Part shown: piece by piece, positions 17,476-26,810 of the stretch
Numbering within the stretch: the stretch's first letter is position 1
Layout of the letters: every line of letters begins with the position of its first letter
Origin: Ruminococcus flavefaciens
Lineage (GTDB): Bacteria > Bacillota > Clostridia > Oscillospirales > Ruminococcaceae
Length of the DNA stretch: 61,770 nt
Assembly: GCA_023662725.1 (NCBI GenBank)
Contig: JAMPIL010000009.1
Span: 1 to 61,770 of the forward strand
Direction of reading: 5' to 3'
Notes under the pieces: generated by a model
Seen by the model: the letters and a program-made list of their open reading frames with translations, nothing else
What the model was told of the DNA's origin: nothing
Database searches by the model: none
Made by a program: the position numbers and the translations under genes

Positions 17476-19347
17476 CTAGGATTCAGATGATGTTAGGTTT
17501 ATCAACTTTGCAATTCCTGGTGTTTTTAACAACTCGAAAAATTCATTAATATCTTTATGAGATTGCTTAGGGTATTTAACTGTAGAGCGACAATTACAAA
17601 ATGTGAACATAATTTCTAACTTGGCACGAGAAAGTGCTACAAAAAAAGCACACCTATCTTCTTCAGGTTGTTTTTTGAAATTCCAAAAGGCAGAATCCTC
17701 AAGTCCGACAAAATATACAGCTTGATATTCTAAACCCTTACTTTTATGAATTGTCATAATCGGTACTGAATTCAATCCCTCAAAATTTTCTAAAGCAAGC
17801 AACCAATTAAACTGTACGTTTTCAAGTTCATCCCACATAAATGATTGAAACTTACTTAATAATTCAGTCAAATAGGTACCTTGATTATACTTTGGAATCA
17901 TAGCCTTTAAGTGACATAATCCCCAAAACCTTATAGCATGCTGCAGTAATTCATGAAAGTCTTTTTTGGATGACACGTTCTTAATTAAAATATTGAGAGA
18001 ATTTATTTCCTCAATAATTTTGTCCTGCATTTTATAATATGAATCTACTTCTTGCGAAGATCCCATGCCCCAAAGTTCTCCAGATATTGTTAATATAAAC
18101 TCCCAATCCTGAGGTCTCTTCCTATCAACAGATAATCTTAGCAATGCCATAAGCATTTCAATTATCGGCTCTTTTATCAAATCCTGATAATCATTTTCTA
18201 TACGAGCGCGAATTTGATATTTTTCAAGTTCTAAAATTATTTGTGAAGTGTATTTTTGCGGTAACTGTTTGCACAAAATACACAATTCATTTGGTGATAT
18301 GCCCATTGAAATTTTTTGAAATATATCTGCAGCAACTTTTTGAGCCTCTTTCATCTCATTTTCGGCTATAACTAAAGAGATTGCTCCATCTTCAGGATTC
18401 CACTTATTAGAAAAGATTACTTTGCTATCGGATTCGTTTAATGATAAATACATCATTTTTTGTAATTCAATAAGTCGCGGAGCAGATCTGTGATTCATTA
18501 TTAATCTTTGAGAAGATGCATTAAAATCTTTTTGAAAGTTCTCAAATACGGTTTTTAATGCTCCAGCCCACAGCATTATACGTTGTTTATTATCTCCAAC
18601 CGCTGTCATTATGGAAGATGAATTTAGAAAGCATTGTTTTACTAGTTTATACTGCAAACTTGTCGTGTCCTGAAACTCATCTAAAAACACATGTCCATAT
18701 GTTAGTTGAAGTCCTTTTTTTATTTTGGGATTTGTTCTGATTATATATTCAGAAAGAATACATATCATTTTGAATGATAAAGAGGAATTATACTTATCAA
18801 AACCTTTTAATAAAAATTTCCACACCTTTTCACCTAAATCATTTTTTGAGAAAGGTAATGTAACTGAGGCAAGCACCTGATTATAATAAGTATTTAATCT
18901 GCTAGGTGACAAATTATACGGATTGGTAAAACCAGCCTTTTTAAATGCAGCATCAATAACTTCTTTATCTTCTATCAGATAAGAAGCACTTGGTCTGATG
19001 AGCTCTGGTAATGCAAAACGAAAATGATCTAAAATATCTTTAGAAAATGCATCATATGTTAATGACACAAATCTGTTTCTTACTTCATTTCCGCACCTTT
19101 TCATTACTCGTTTCTTTAAATTGTCAGCGGCATCGTTCTTAAAACTTATTGCCAATATTTTTTGTGGATTACGACATTTATTGGTCTGAAAAAGATAACT
19201 TGCTTTTTGTGCTAACAATTCTGTTTTACCAGCACCAGGACCAGCAACAACAAGTGTGCTTGAATCTTTTCGAACTGTTGCTTCAGCATTAGTTTCCAAC
19301 ACAATTCCATCACAAGGCATCCACTTACCGGGCGAAATAATTTTCAT
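17476..19347 (-). CDS. gajB: GajB-like UvrD-type helicase (Gabija)
   Basis: This 623-residue superfamily 1 helicase has Walker A GPGAGKT at residues 36-42, Walker B FLDEFQDTTS with DEFQD at 223-227, motif III VGDNKQRIMLWAGA and motif V MTIHKSKGLEYQAV. Its start overlaps the end of the OLD-nuclease gene by four bases. OLD nuclease plus UvrD helicase is the Gabija anti-phage arrangement, in which GajB joins GajA in a complex that degrades DNA. It is longer than the best-known GajB (about 500 residues). The same operon direction continues upstream into three other genes. Confidence 0.88.
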   Translation of the reverse strand: MKIISPGKWMPCDGIVLETNAEATVRKDSSTLVVAGPGAGKTELLAQKASYLFQTNKCRNPQKILAISFKNDAADNLKKRVMKRCGNEVRNRFVSLTYDAFSKDILDHFRFALPELIRPSASYLIEDKEVIDAAFKKAGFTNPYNLSPSRLNTYYNQVLASVTLPFSKNDLGEKVWKFLLKGFDKYNSSLSFKMICILSEYIIRTNPKIKKGLQLTYGHVFLDEFQDTTSLQYKLVKQCFLNSSSIMTAVGDNKQRIMLWAGALKTVFENFQKDFNASSQRLIMNHRSAPRLIELQKMMYLSLNESDSKVIFSNKWNPEDGAISLVIAENEMKEAQKVAADIFQKISMGISPNELCILCKQLPQKYTSQIILELEKYQIRARIENDYQDLIKEPIIEMLMALLRLSVDRKRPQDWEFILTISGELWGMGSSQEVDSYYKMQDKIIEEINSLNILIKNVSSKKDFHELLQHAIRFWGLCHLKAMIPKYNQGTYLTELLSKFQSFMWDELENVQFNWLLALENFEGLNSVPIMTIHKSKGLEYQAVYFVGLEDSAFWNFKKQPEEDRCAFFVALSRAKLEIMFTFCNCRSTVKYPKQSHKDINEFFELLKTPGIAKLINLTSSES

Positions 19348-21416
19348 TGCGTATCTCCTCGTAATGCTTTTTCTGCTACTGTAATCATTTTGTCAAAAAC
19401 AATAGGCATAGACTTTAATATTATTTCATCATCCATTTTGGAAAGTGCTTCAATATGTGTAGATGGTTTTCCTCTGTTTAAGAAAAAATATGTATACCAA
19501 ATCATTAATTTTTTTTGTGCATCAGTATATGTTTTTCCATCACCACCACAATTCTTTAAAGTATGCCGAACATCGTCCTGAATACGTTTTATGTATTCAG
19601 GATAAATCTCCCCTGATTTTTCAATATCTATTATGTATTTCTGATGTTTTTCCTCGTATTCGTCAACCATAAGTCGAGGTCCTTCTTTTTCATTAAGTAA
19701 TCCTTTATAAATTTTTTCATAATGCTCTAACATCAAAAAATCAATATCCAGTGGTGCAGAAAAGAAAACATTATACCGTTCCAGATAATTAATCCAATCC
19801 TGCAAGATTTTTGAGTCATTAACATCCCATTCAATCATTTCTTTAAATGCTTTATCAGACAGAACACCATTAGTTGTTTTTAATAACTGATTTTTATCAT
19901 ATCCATTTTGAATAAGCTGATCCAAAACATATTTTATGCGTCCCCAACCTCCACCTTCTCTTTCCTTGTCTAAATCCAATAATGTAATATGTGGAATCTT
20001 AAGATCATTAAGAAGTCTCCATAAATGATTGATATGCCTTCCACCCAAAGGAACAATGGATATACCACTTATATCAATATTTTCATTTTTAGCATTCCAG
20101 AACTTAGGCAAAATAATTTCTTCACTATCGCCTTCTCCTAAGATTACAAGTTTAGCAAAATATAGTTCGGGATATGCTTTAACAGCTTCTTTAATAAATT
20201 TATATTGATCGGTCAACTTCTCCTTGTCAGGTAAAGTTATAGAACGAACTTTTGTTGTGCAATCACTAACGTCAAGACGGAAATATCTCAAATTTTCTGG
20301 ATCAACTCTTTTTATAATTGATGTAGAATGAGATGTCAATACAGTTTGTGAATTACTTTTGAAAGCTATATTTTCTAAATTAGAAACTAGCTTTCCAATC
20401 AAATGAGGTGCAATATGATTTTCTGGCTCTTCTAAGGCGATTATAGTTAAAACAGGCGGTTTATGATTAAAAGAAGTGTGTTCAGGGTCAACTTCAAGTT
20501 CTTTTTGAATTTTTGCCTCAACGTCAAGAATACTGTCAACCAAAGAAATATAGAAAAGAGATCGTAATCCATCACTCATATCATCAATAATACATTCTTT
20601 TCCCGTTACTGTTGGAAGAAAAACTACTTCTGATTTTTTTATAGAGGAATCTATATCTGTACTATTAAAACGTAATTGAGCATTTGAATATCTGGTGTCA
20701 GAATCGTAAGCTACCCATTGTGTATGAATAGATTCTCCAAGTATTGATACACCCTTCTCATCTAAAAACTGAGCATTTAACTCCTGAATTTTTTCTTTAA
20801 CATTTTCTTTGGTAGTATCACTCCAATTTATGCTATTCATTATTTTGTGCATCATCGTACCAGATGCATTTCTAAGTTGCTTGGAAGGATCACGAACGGC
20901 TGGTACATAAATAACTCGAATGCGATCCAAATCTCGTCGATTTGCAAGTCTTTTATATTCGTCTTTAATATCTTCGCTTTCAGGGCATGTTATATAGTAT
21001 GTATTGCTTTCAATGGCACCATCTACATTACTGCTTTTCTCCCATGTTGCTTCTAAACGGATACGAAGATATGGCGTTCCTTTAGGATTATCTACAACTA
21101 AGCTTTGAAAGAATGGCGGAATAGTATACTTTCCGTTTTCATCGTCTTCCAATTCTTTGAAAGTAAACACGGCTTCAATATATAGATCTTGAAATTCTAT
21201 TTCTTCGGGTTCTTTATTTTGGGGAAGGTAAAAATCGCTACGCTTTAAAATGCGATCACTACTATTACTAGAAAATAAACAACATAATGCTAACAATGCT
21301 GTGCTTTTACCTGTACTATTGTTACCAATGAAAGCTGTAATATCCTCTATATCAATTACTTGCTCATCGCATCCGAAACAACGATAATTATAGAGCTTAA
21401 GTTTTGTAAGTTTCAA
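19344..21416 (-). CDS. gajA: GajA-like OLD-family ATP-dependent endonuclease (Gabija)
   Basis: This 690-residue protein has an SMC/OLD-type ATPase with Walker A GNNSTGKST at residues 31-39, signature-like SDGLRSLFYI at 281-290 and Walker B TIIALEEPEN at about 324-333. A TOPRIM nuclease domain follows, with ILGEGDSEE (E428) and LLDLDKE (D481, D483). GajA is a sequence-specific DNA nicking enzyme restrained by nucleotides. It is longer than the prototype (about 580 residues), mainly at the C-terminus. AGGAGG precedes the start. An 89-bp gap from the upstream gene may carry a separate promoter. Confidence 0.9.
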   Translation of the reverse strand: MKLTKLKLYNYRCFGCDEQVIDIEDITAFIGNNSTGKSTALLALCCLFSSNSSDRILKRSDFYLPQNKEPEEIEFQDLYIEAVFTFKELEDDENGKYTIPPFFQSLVVDNPKGTPYLRIRLEATWEKSSNVDGAIESNTYYITCPESEDIKDEYKRLANRRDLDRIRVIYVPAVRDPSKQLRNASGTMMHKIMNSINWSDTTKENVKEKIQELNAQFLDEKGVSILGESIHTQWVAYDSDTRYSNAQLRFNSTDIDSSIKKSEVVFLPTVTGKECIIDDMSDGLRSLFYISLVDSILDVEAKIQKELEVDPEHTSFNHKPPVLTIIALEEPENHIAPHLIGKLVSNLENIAFKSNSQTVLTSHSTSIIKRVDPENLRYFRLDVSDCTTKVRSITLPDKEKLTDQYKFIKEAVKAYPELYFAKLVILGEGDSEEIILPKFWNAKNENIDISGISIVPLGGRHINHLWRLLNDLKIPHITLLDLDKEREGGGWGRIKYVLDQLIQNGYDKNQLLKTTNGVLSDKAFKEMIEWDVNDSKILQDWINYLERYNVFFSAPLDIDFLMLEHYEKIYKGLLNEKEGPRLMVDEYEEKHQKYIIDIEKSGEIYPEYIKRIQDDVRHTLKNCGGDGKTYTDAQKKLMIWYTYFFLNRGKPSTHIEALSKMDDEIILKSMPIVFDKMITVAEKALRGDTQ

Positions 21417-21505
21417 AGAAATAACCTCCTGTTATTAATAAATGAAGCTTGATAACCCTATCATAATTTATATAATTATTATAAACATTTTTATAAGCAA
21501 CCTCT

Positions 21506-22720
21506 TTATCCTCGATATGTTAGATTAGAATACTTAACGAAAGGGCGCTCATCTGTAGACCGATCTATTTCAATATCAGGGTATTTATACCAACAATGAT
21601 CGTCAGGGAAAAATGGTTCATTCCAGAATAGCATTTTTTCATTTACATAATGACGAATGGCATTTGTTATCTTATCAATATTTATGCCCAAATAAATTGC
21701 AGCTGTTTTTACTATAGGATCAATTAAGTATTCACATAACTTATGATCAAACATCAAGCTATGTCTCTTTAAGTAATACTTATCAGACTTACATATACAT
21801 TTATATGGATACGATACAAACGGAGGTAATCCTAATTTAGATCTTATACTTACATCTTTATCAACTGATTCAAAATCTCGTAAAACAACTTTTTTTACAT
21901 TAAATTGTGCATCAAATGCGTAAAGTATATTTTGAGAGTGCATTTCTGGAATCAGACCTTCATTAAATACACAGCTAAAAAAAATGTCAATTAGTGGATA
22001 GCAAATCTCTTCAAGCAAAAAATCAATCGGATTCCTTTTTATTCTTAACAATTGAATCAGTATACATTCGTCATTCGGATTTTTAATATCTGATGAAAAA
22101 AGAGAGAATGCTGGAACAAGATAATATGAATAAATATCTATGCCAATCTCCCTAACAACAAACCCTATCTCTGTGTCTCCTTTTTTTAAGATTTTACCGC
22201 CTGTTTCTGGCATAAATCCAAATATATCTGGAACTCTACCACTATTTTTTAAATGGTTTAAAGATTCTGTCACTTCAAGTGCAGAAATTAAATGAGAATA
22301 ATTCAAATCTCTTTTAAGGCGTCCTAATTTATCTGGATAACACAATTTTAAATAATAATTTGTTCCTTTTATACGAACAGTTCGCATGCTTGAAGTAGGA
22401 ATAACTATTTCTCCATCAATAACATTACCTAAAGAACAAACTTCCTTTTCATGGTAAAGAGTCCAGTCTGGATGCATATAAATAAAATCAATTTTTTCAC
22501 TGTCATTGTGACAAAAATGTGGTACTGAGCCATATGTTTTAATAAAACTCTCTGAAACAGAAAACAGCTTTTTAACTCGAAAAGATTCACTATAAAATGG
22601 ATTAGTTTCAATTGATGAAGTGTGGATTGTAGTAAAACCACTTTTCGAACCTTGATTAACCAATCGTTCCATATAGTTCAAAGATTCATTATTTGGCATG
22701 AGAATTTCTGATAATTTCAT
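21506..22720 (-). CDS. Shortened NIS (IucA/IucC) synthetase-like protein
   Basis: Residues about 108-140 (PTSSMRTVRIKGTNYYLKLC, then RLKRDL) match the ATP-binding core of NRPS-independent siderophore synthetases. Residues 258-282 (EMHSQNILYAFD, then VVLRDFE) match their second active-site block. These enzymes adenylate a carboxylate such as citrate and form an amide or ester. At 404 residues it is about a third shorter than usual IucA/IucC proteins; the shortfall is N-terminal. No other siderophore gene is nearby. It lies 15 bp after the serine hydrolase gene and 89 bp before gajA, so a role in the defence cluster is inferred. Confidence 0.75.
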   Translation of the reverse strand: MKLSEILMPNNESLNYMERLVNQGSKSGFTTIHTSSIETNPFYSESFRVKKLFSVSESFIKTYGSVPHFCHNDSEKIDFIYMHPDWTLYHEKEVCSLGNVIDGEIVIPTSSMRTVRIKGTNYYLKLCYPDKLGRLKRDLNYSHLISALEVTESLNHLKNSGRVPDIFGFMPETGGKILKKGDTEIGFVVREIGIDIYSYYLVPAFSLFSSDIKNPNDECILIQLLRIKRNPIDFLLEEICYPLIDIFFSCVFNEGLIPEMHSQNILYAFDAQFNVKKVVLRDFESVDKDVSIRSKLGLPPFVSYPYKCICKSDKYYLKRHSLMFDHKLCEYLIDPIVKTAAIYLGINIDKITNAIRHYVNEKMLFWNEPFFPDDHCWYKYPDIEIDRSTDERPFVKYSNLTYRG

Positions 22721-22735
22721 TTTTCCCTCTCTTAA

Positions 22736-23668
22736 TTATAAATAATAATTTAGAATTTCATATAAAGGATTCATATCACTTTGATGTGATAGAATAGAAA
22801 TAGCCATATTGCTATCTGGAGAAATAATAATTAACTGACCATCTGTGCCATCGCAAAAATAATGAGTTTTTGGATAGTCCTTTGTTCCATTACCACAAAT
22901 CCACAATCCATATCCATATGACATCTTATTAATACAACGTCCTTGTTTATTTACATAATCCGGAAGATTAGCTGTAAAGAAATGAGGTGTATGCATTAAA
23001 TCTACCCACTCTTTGCTAATAATTTGTTTTTTATTAAAACAACCATCGTTTAAAAGCAACAGAGCTATTTCATGTAGATCCTTATTGGTCATTCTTAATC
23101 CGGATGCTCCAAGACAAATTCCTTGCCAAGAACTTTCCCAATTCCCTGTTGTAATTTCCATTGCGTTAAACAGTTCCTTTTGCACCCAATCACCAAAATA
23201 TTCTCCTGTGAGTTGTTGTATAATTGCACACAGAAGATATGTTGCCGCATTGTTATATACAAAGTGTGTACCTGGAGCATAATCAATATTAAAGTTTAAA
23301 ACATAGTAAAGTAAATCTGTATCAATTGAAAGCTTATGGATATCCTTACTAAACATAAGCCCTTTACTTTGACCAATTGTTAAATTAAGAAGGTGTTTTA
23401 CTTTCATCTTACTAAGATAATCAAGATTAGACACATTAGTAATCTTAGTTTCATCAAAAAAAGGAAGAATGTTTGTTTCAAGAGTGAAAAGTTTTTTTTC
23501 GATAGCCTTATATGCTCCTAAACAACTGATAGTTTTGCTTATTGAACGAATATTATTTTCTTTATTATCTGTGAAATAATGCTCATAACGTTTTCCATCT
23601 TTGGTGATAATAATGCTGTCAACATTAAGATCTTGTTCTTGAACAGCATCTACAAAATACTTTAACAT
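22736..23668 (-). CDS. Beta-lactamase-fold serine hydrolase
   Basis: This 310-residue protein belongs to the class C beta-lactamase/esterase group. Motifs visible are S42-I-S-K45 (SISK), Y138-N-N140 in FVYNNAATYLL, and the HxG/KTG-like CDGTDGQ near residue 278. No signal peptide is present, so it should act in the cytoplasm, unlike penicillin-binding relatives. It could hydrolyse an ester or amide. Positioned 36 bp after the membrane-anchored gene and 15 bp before the NIS synthetase-like gene, it may process what the synthetase makes; this is inference. Confidence 0.82.
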   Translation of the reverse strand: MLKYFVDAVQEQDLNVDSIIITKDGKRYEHYFTDNKENNIRSISKTISCLGAYKAIEKKLFTLETNILPFFDETKITNVSNLDYLSKMKVKHLLNLTIGQSKGLMFSKDIHKLSIDTDLLYYVLNFNIDYAPGTHFVYNNAATYLLCAIIQQLTGEYFGDWVQKELFNAMEITTGNWESSWQGICLGASGLRMTNKDLHEIALLLLNDGCFNKKQIISKEWVDLMHTPHFFTANLPDYVNKQGRCINKMSYGYGLWICGNGTKDYPKTHYFCDGTDGQLIIISPDSNMAISILSHQSDMNPLYEILNYYL

Positions 23669-23704
23669 AATAAACTCCTTTTAACTATAAAACAATATAG
23701 AGAA

Positions 23705-25963
23705 TTACTTTTTTTTCTCACGTTTACTAGTGATTAATTTAGGTATAAATTCAATTACACCTGTAATCAAAATTCCTACAGCAATTGGAATCCACATAAA
23801 CGATTCAAGAATCATATCTTTAAACAAATCCGGATTCTTCAAATATAAGAATAAATAATAAGATAGCACAAGTAAAATTGAAACGCTTGCAATTACGGTA
23901 GCAATACGTAATTTTGACTGACTATTATCAAATTGAGTTTTTATATTTTTTAGTTCCAAAAGTTGTTGAATACTTTCTCCGTTTTTCTTTGTAAGGAAAT
24001 CAATTGTTTTCAGTGCAAGTAATAATGAATTATAAGAATCAACTAATTTTGCTTCCTTGCTTACTTGATTTAGAAAATCTTTTGATTCATATGTAGTTGT
24101 TCTATCTGCAGCTATAATTGCTGTAATTGCATTTGCAGTAGTAACAATATTATCCTCCCAATTATTTACTTGATATGCATTTCTTAAAGCAGTAATGCCT
24201 CTGTCAATCGCTTCTTGTACTATTTCTTCATCTTTCTCAAATTCATGCTTAGCTTGATATTTCAAGAGAAACACTAGCAATCTCGCTGTTTTTCCACAGT
24301 TGTTATCCCAACGACCATTTTGCATTTGTGTTTCTAAAATCTTTAAAATACACTCATGTATGTGATTTCGAATATCTTTACGTTCTGCAAAAGCATCCAA
24401 ATAAACCAAACACACTTCAATATCTAGGCACAAATCTATCTCCAATTTGTCTTGTACTGTTCCTGAGGTAGCAATATTCTGTAAATCAGTCTTAAAATCA
24501 GAAATAGCTTTACTTAAATCATCGAATCTACCACAATTATAAAATGATCGAATAATAAACTTTTTATTATACCCAGATGTATCATTATATTTTTTTATTA
24601 ACCAGTTCTTGGTTTCTATGTAGTAATCTTCAATCTTAGTGATTTCATTTCGATATGTTTCATTACTAAGCACTAGTGCTTCAAGTTCAAGTAAACCACA
24701 AGTAGGAGCTAATACACCATCATAACTTCCTTTTTGATAATGAGTTTGGATTTGTAAAAAAACGCTTTTTAGGAAGCAAGATATTGACACACCCATATTA
24801 TGTAACGCAAAAATAACATCATAAGTTTTCCAAAAACTATTATCCCATAATCCTCCATTATATTTGCACCTAAGCCATGTCTCGACCTCTCTTTTTTGAG
24901 TATCAATATAACTATAATAAGAAAAGTTTACTAGAACAAGCTCTTTGTTAATATATTTATAGTAAAACAACTTAACATATCCATCTTGAGGTTTAACATA
25001 ACTTTCCCAAAAATTAGCCACTTCGTCTTCTGTGAAATCTGGTGAGAAAACATATAGTGTATGATATTTTCTTAATAGGTTAGTATCGTTTACAACATCT
25101 CTCAAAGATTTATATGAAATATAAGAGATCTTCGAAAGCTTTGCTTCAGAAATAATAAACTCAAACTCTAAAGATGGAGAATTTTCCTTGTTGACAAAAG
25201 CAACATTAGGAATACCCACAATTAAATAGTATAATATATTTTCTATAAGTTCATAATGACCAGCCCAATCAAGTGCCATTGTTGAAATTACAATTTTTTC
25301 ATTACGTTGTGGGCAAGCAACCATTAATGTATTCCTATAAGGGTCTCTTAAATCAGCTAAGACAGAGAAATACGATGAATCATTAAGCGGTATAATATAG
25401 TCACGATAATAGTGCCTTTGAAAATCATTTTTCTTACAATGATCATCAATAATCTCGTCAGTTATATTTTGTGGATAAGTGGTTAATATTTTTTGAATGT
25501 TATTTTGATTATCATAAAAAATACTGATTGATCCATCTGCAGAACTTTCTTCTTTAGGTCGTGAAACAACCATATATTCATATACTTCGGGTAAAAAATA
25601 TGTTTCACGTGCTTTATATCTATTATTATTTGGAGTTTTTACTTCTTTAAACTTCTTTTGGGAGCAAATCAACAAGCCTTTTCCAAGGGAAATATATTCT
25701 GCTAAAACAGCTTTATTCGCTTCATTGCATAAAATGCTATATACATCGCCATCACTAGTAGCATTTGTGCCAATAATTAAGCAATCATAATCAAGTAAAT
25801 AATTTTCACCTTCTACAAAAAGTTCTCTAATATTAACGCTAGAAAAGCGGTTAAATACATGTTCTTGAAGATCAAAATTCTGTCGTTTATACTTAGGTAT
25901 TGAATCAACATAACCAGAATGTTGCATTTCAACTTCATTTTGAATTACTGCAATTCTATACAT
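23705..25963 (-). CDS. Membrane-anchored protein with amidotransferase-like and alpha-toroid regions
   Basis: This 752-residue protein is not assignable to a known named family. The N-terminus (about 1-260) reads like a class I amidotransferase/ThuA-like flavodoxin fold (YDCLIIGTNATSDGDV; EYISLGKGLLICSQ). The middle (about 370-620) has prenyltransferase/terpene-cyclase-like repeats: GGLWDNSFWKTYDVIFALHN, QNGRWDNNCGKTARLL and VNNWEDNIVTTANAITAI. The C-terminus holds two membrane helices (about 672-695 and 708-735) and a lysine-rich end. There is no signal peptide, so the bulk is cytoplasmic. It is the first gene of the cluster that ends in Gabija. A sensor role is a guess. Confidence 0.65.
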   Translation of the reverse strand: MYRIAVIQNEVEMQHSGYVDSIPKYKRQNFDLQEHVFNRFSSVNIRELFVEGENYLLDYDCLIIGTNATSDGDVYSILCNEANKAVLAEYISLGKGLLICSQKKFKEVKTPNNNRYKARETYFLPEVYEYMVVSRPKEESSADGSISIFYDNQNNIQKILTTYPQNITDEIIDDHCKKNDFQRHYYRDYIIPLNDSSYFSVLADLRDPYRNTLMVACPQRNEKIVISTMALDWAGHYELIENILYYLIVGIPNVAFVNKENSPSLEFEFIISEAKLSKISYISYKSLRDVVNDTNLLRKYHTLYVFSPDFTEDEVANFWESYVKPQDGYVKLFYYKYINKELVLVNFSYYSYIDTQKREVETWLRCKYNGGLWDNSFWKTYDVIFALHNMGVSISCFLKSVFLQIQTHYQKGSYDGVLAPTCGLLELEALVLSNETYRNEITKIEDYYIETKNWLIKKYNDTSGYNKKFIIRSFYNCGRFDDLSKAISDFKTDLQNIATSGTVQDKLEIDLCLDIEVCLVYLDAFAERKDIRNHIHECILKILETQMQNGRWDNNCGKTARLLVFLLKYQAKHEFEKDEEIVQEAIDRGITALRNAYQVNNWEDNIVTTANAITAIIAADRTTTYESKDFLNQVSKEAKLVDSYNSLLLALKTIDFLTKKNGESIQQLLELKNIKTQFDNSQSKLRIATVIASVSILLVLSYYLFLYLKNPDLFKDMILESFMWIPIAVGILITGVIEFIPKLITSKREKKK

Positions 25964-26269
25964 AATTTACTCATCCTCCTTAAGAAAAAGTAAATAATTT
26001 CATCTTATATTTTACAATTTAGTATAATATACAATTATCATCTATCGACTTAAATCAACAATATAATTATACACAAATTTACAACATTTTTCAATAGAAT
26101 TAGCAGATTTCATACAAGTTTGTCTAAATTTCTATATATTGTACAATGTACTAAAGTTGAATTTGTACGTTTTGACAATTCAATACATTTTTGCGACATA
26201 TTTCGACACAGGGCATATGGAAAGCGATTTAAAATAGCAAACTGCTTTCCATACACCTAATATTAGCGA
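25964..26269. other. AT-rich intergenic region
   Basis: About 300 bp without a gene. On the minus strand TATACT-like sequences near 26020-26030 could be the -10 element of the five-gene cluster. An inverted repeat ATGGAAAGC ... GCTTTCCAT at about 26217-26255 lies just after the 86-aa gene and may end its transcript, although no T-run follows. The edge between the defence cluster and the mobilizable element probably falls here. Confidence 0.4.
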
Positions 26270-26530
26270 CTATTCTCCATCAATCATTCTGCAGTATTCC
26301 TTTTCCTCACTGTCAATATAATCCTTAGCAAACTGAATAGCTTCATCAAGACTGTTTTTCAGAAGTTCAAAACCAACTGCTGCCGAAAACACATCAATCT
26401 CAAGCTTTTCAGATTCATCCGAAAAAACTTCTATTGTAAAACCATCGCAATTAACTATTTCGCCGTTTTTATCCTCCCGATGTAAATTATTATCGGGAGT
26501 AATTTTTACAAAAAATCCTTTATATTTCAT
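26270..26530 (-). CDS. Uncharacterised 86-aa acidic protein
   Basis: A small soluble protein beginning MKYKGFFVKITPDNNL and ending in an acidic helix (AIQFAKDYIDSEEKEYC). No catalytic motif or membrane segment is seen and I do not recognise the family. AAGGGG precedes its start. It follows the split gamma-glutamylcyclotransferase-like gene in the same direction, 11 bp after that gene's second stop codon, so they are probably one operon of the mobilizable element. Confidence 0.6.
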   Translation of the reverse strand: MKYKGFFVKITPDNNLHREDKNGEIVNCDGFTIEVFSDESEKLEIDVFSAAVGFELLKNSLDEAIQFAKDYIDSEEKEYCRMIDGE

Positions 26531-26595
26531 TTCTTTTCCCCTTAAAATTTCATTTGAAGATCATCGTCAAAACCGAAATCCTCATCAAATTCTTC

Positions 26596-26810
26596 CTAAA
26601 TGAGCTGCTTATGATAAATTGAATTTTCCAGAGCCGTCTGCAGATAAGACTCATCCAGACCGTTTTCTCTGTATCCCTGCAAAATCGTATTGTAATACAT
26701 CTGACTCGGAGGAGAAAGCTCCCCATAATTCATCAGATATGCCATTCCCTCAACTTCTTTTCCCTCCAACTCAAAAGACATCTTTTCCTGCCTGTAAAGT
26801 CTCGGATATC
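26596..26810 (-). CDS. Gamma-glutamylcyclotransferase-like gene, 3' exon
   Basis: This is the second part of the gene interrupted by the group II intron. Joined to the first part, the frame continues NRYEG|YPRLYRQEKMSFEL and gives a 145-residue AIG2/GGCT-like protein in total. This part carries the ALENSIYHKQLI end before TAG at 26598-26596. The frame stays open for 17 further codons after this TAG (EEFDEDFGFDDDLQMKF), an acidic tail that looks coding, so TAG may be a late nonsense change. Without splicing this part has no start of its own with a good ribosome-binding site. Confidence 0.75.
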
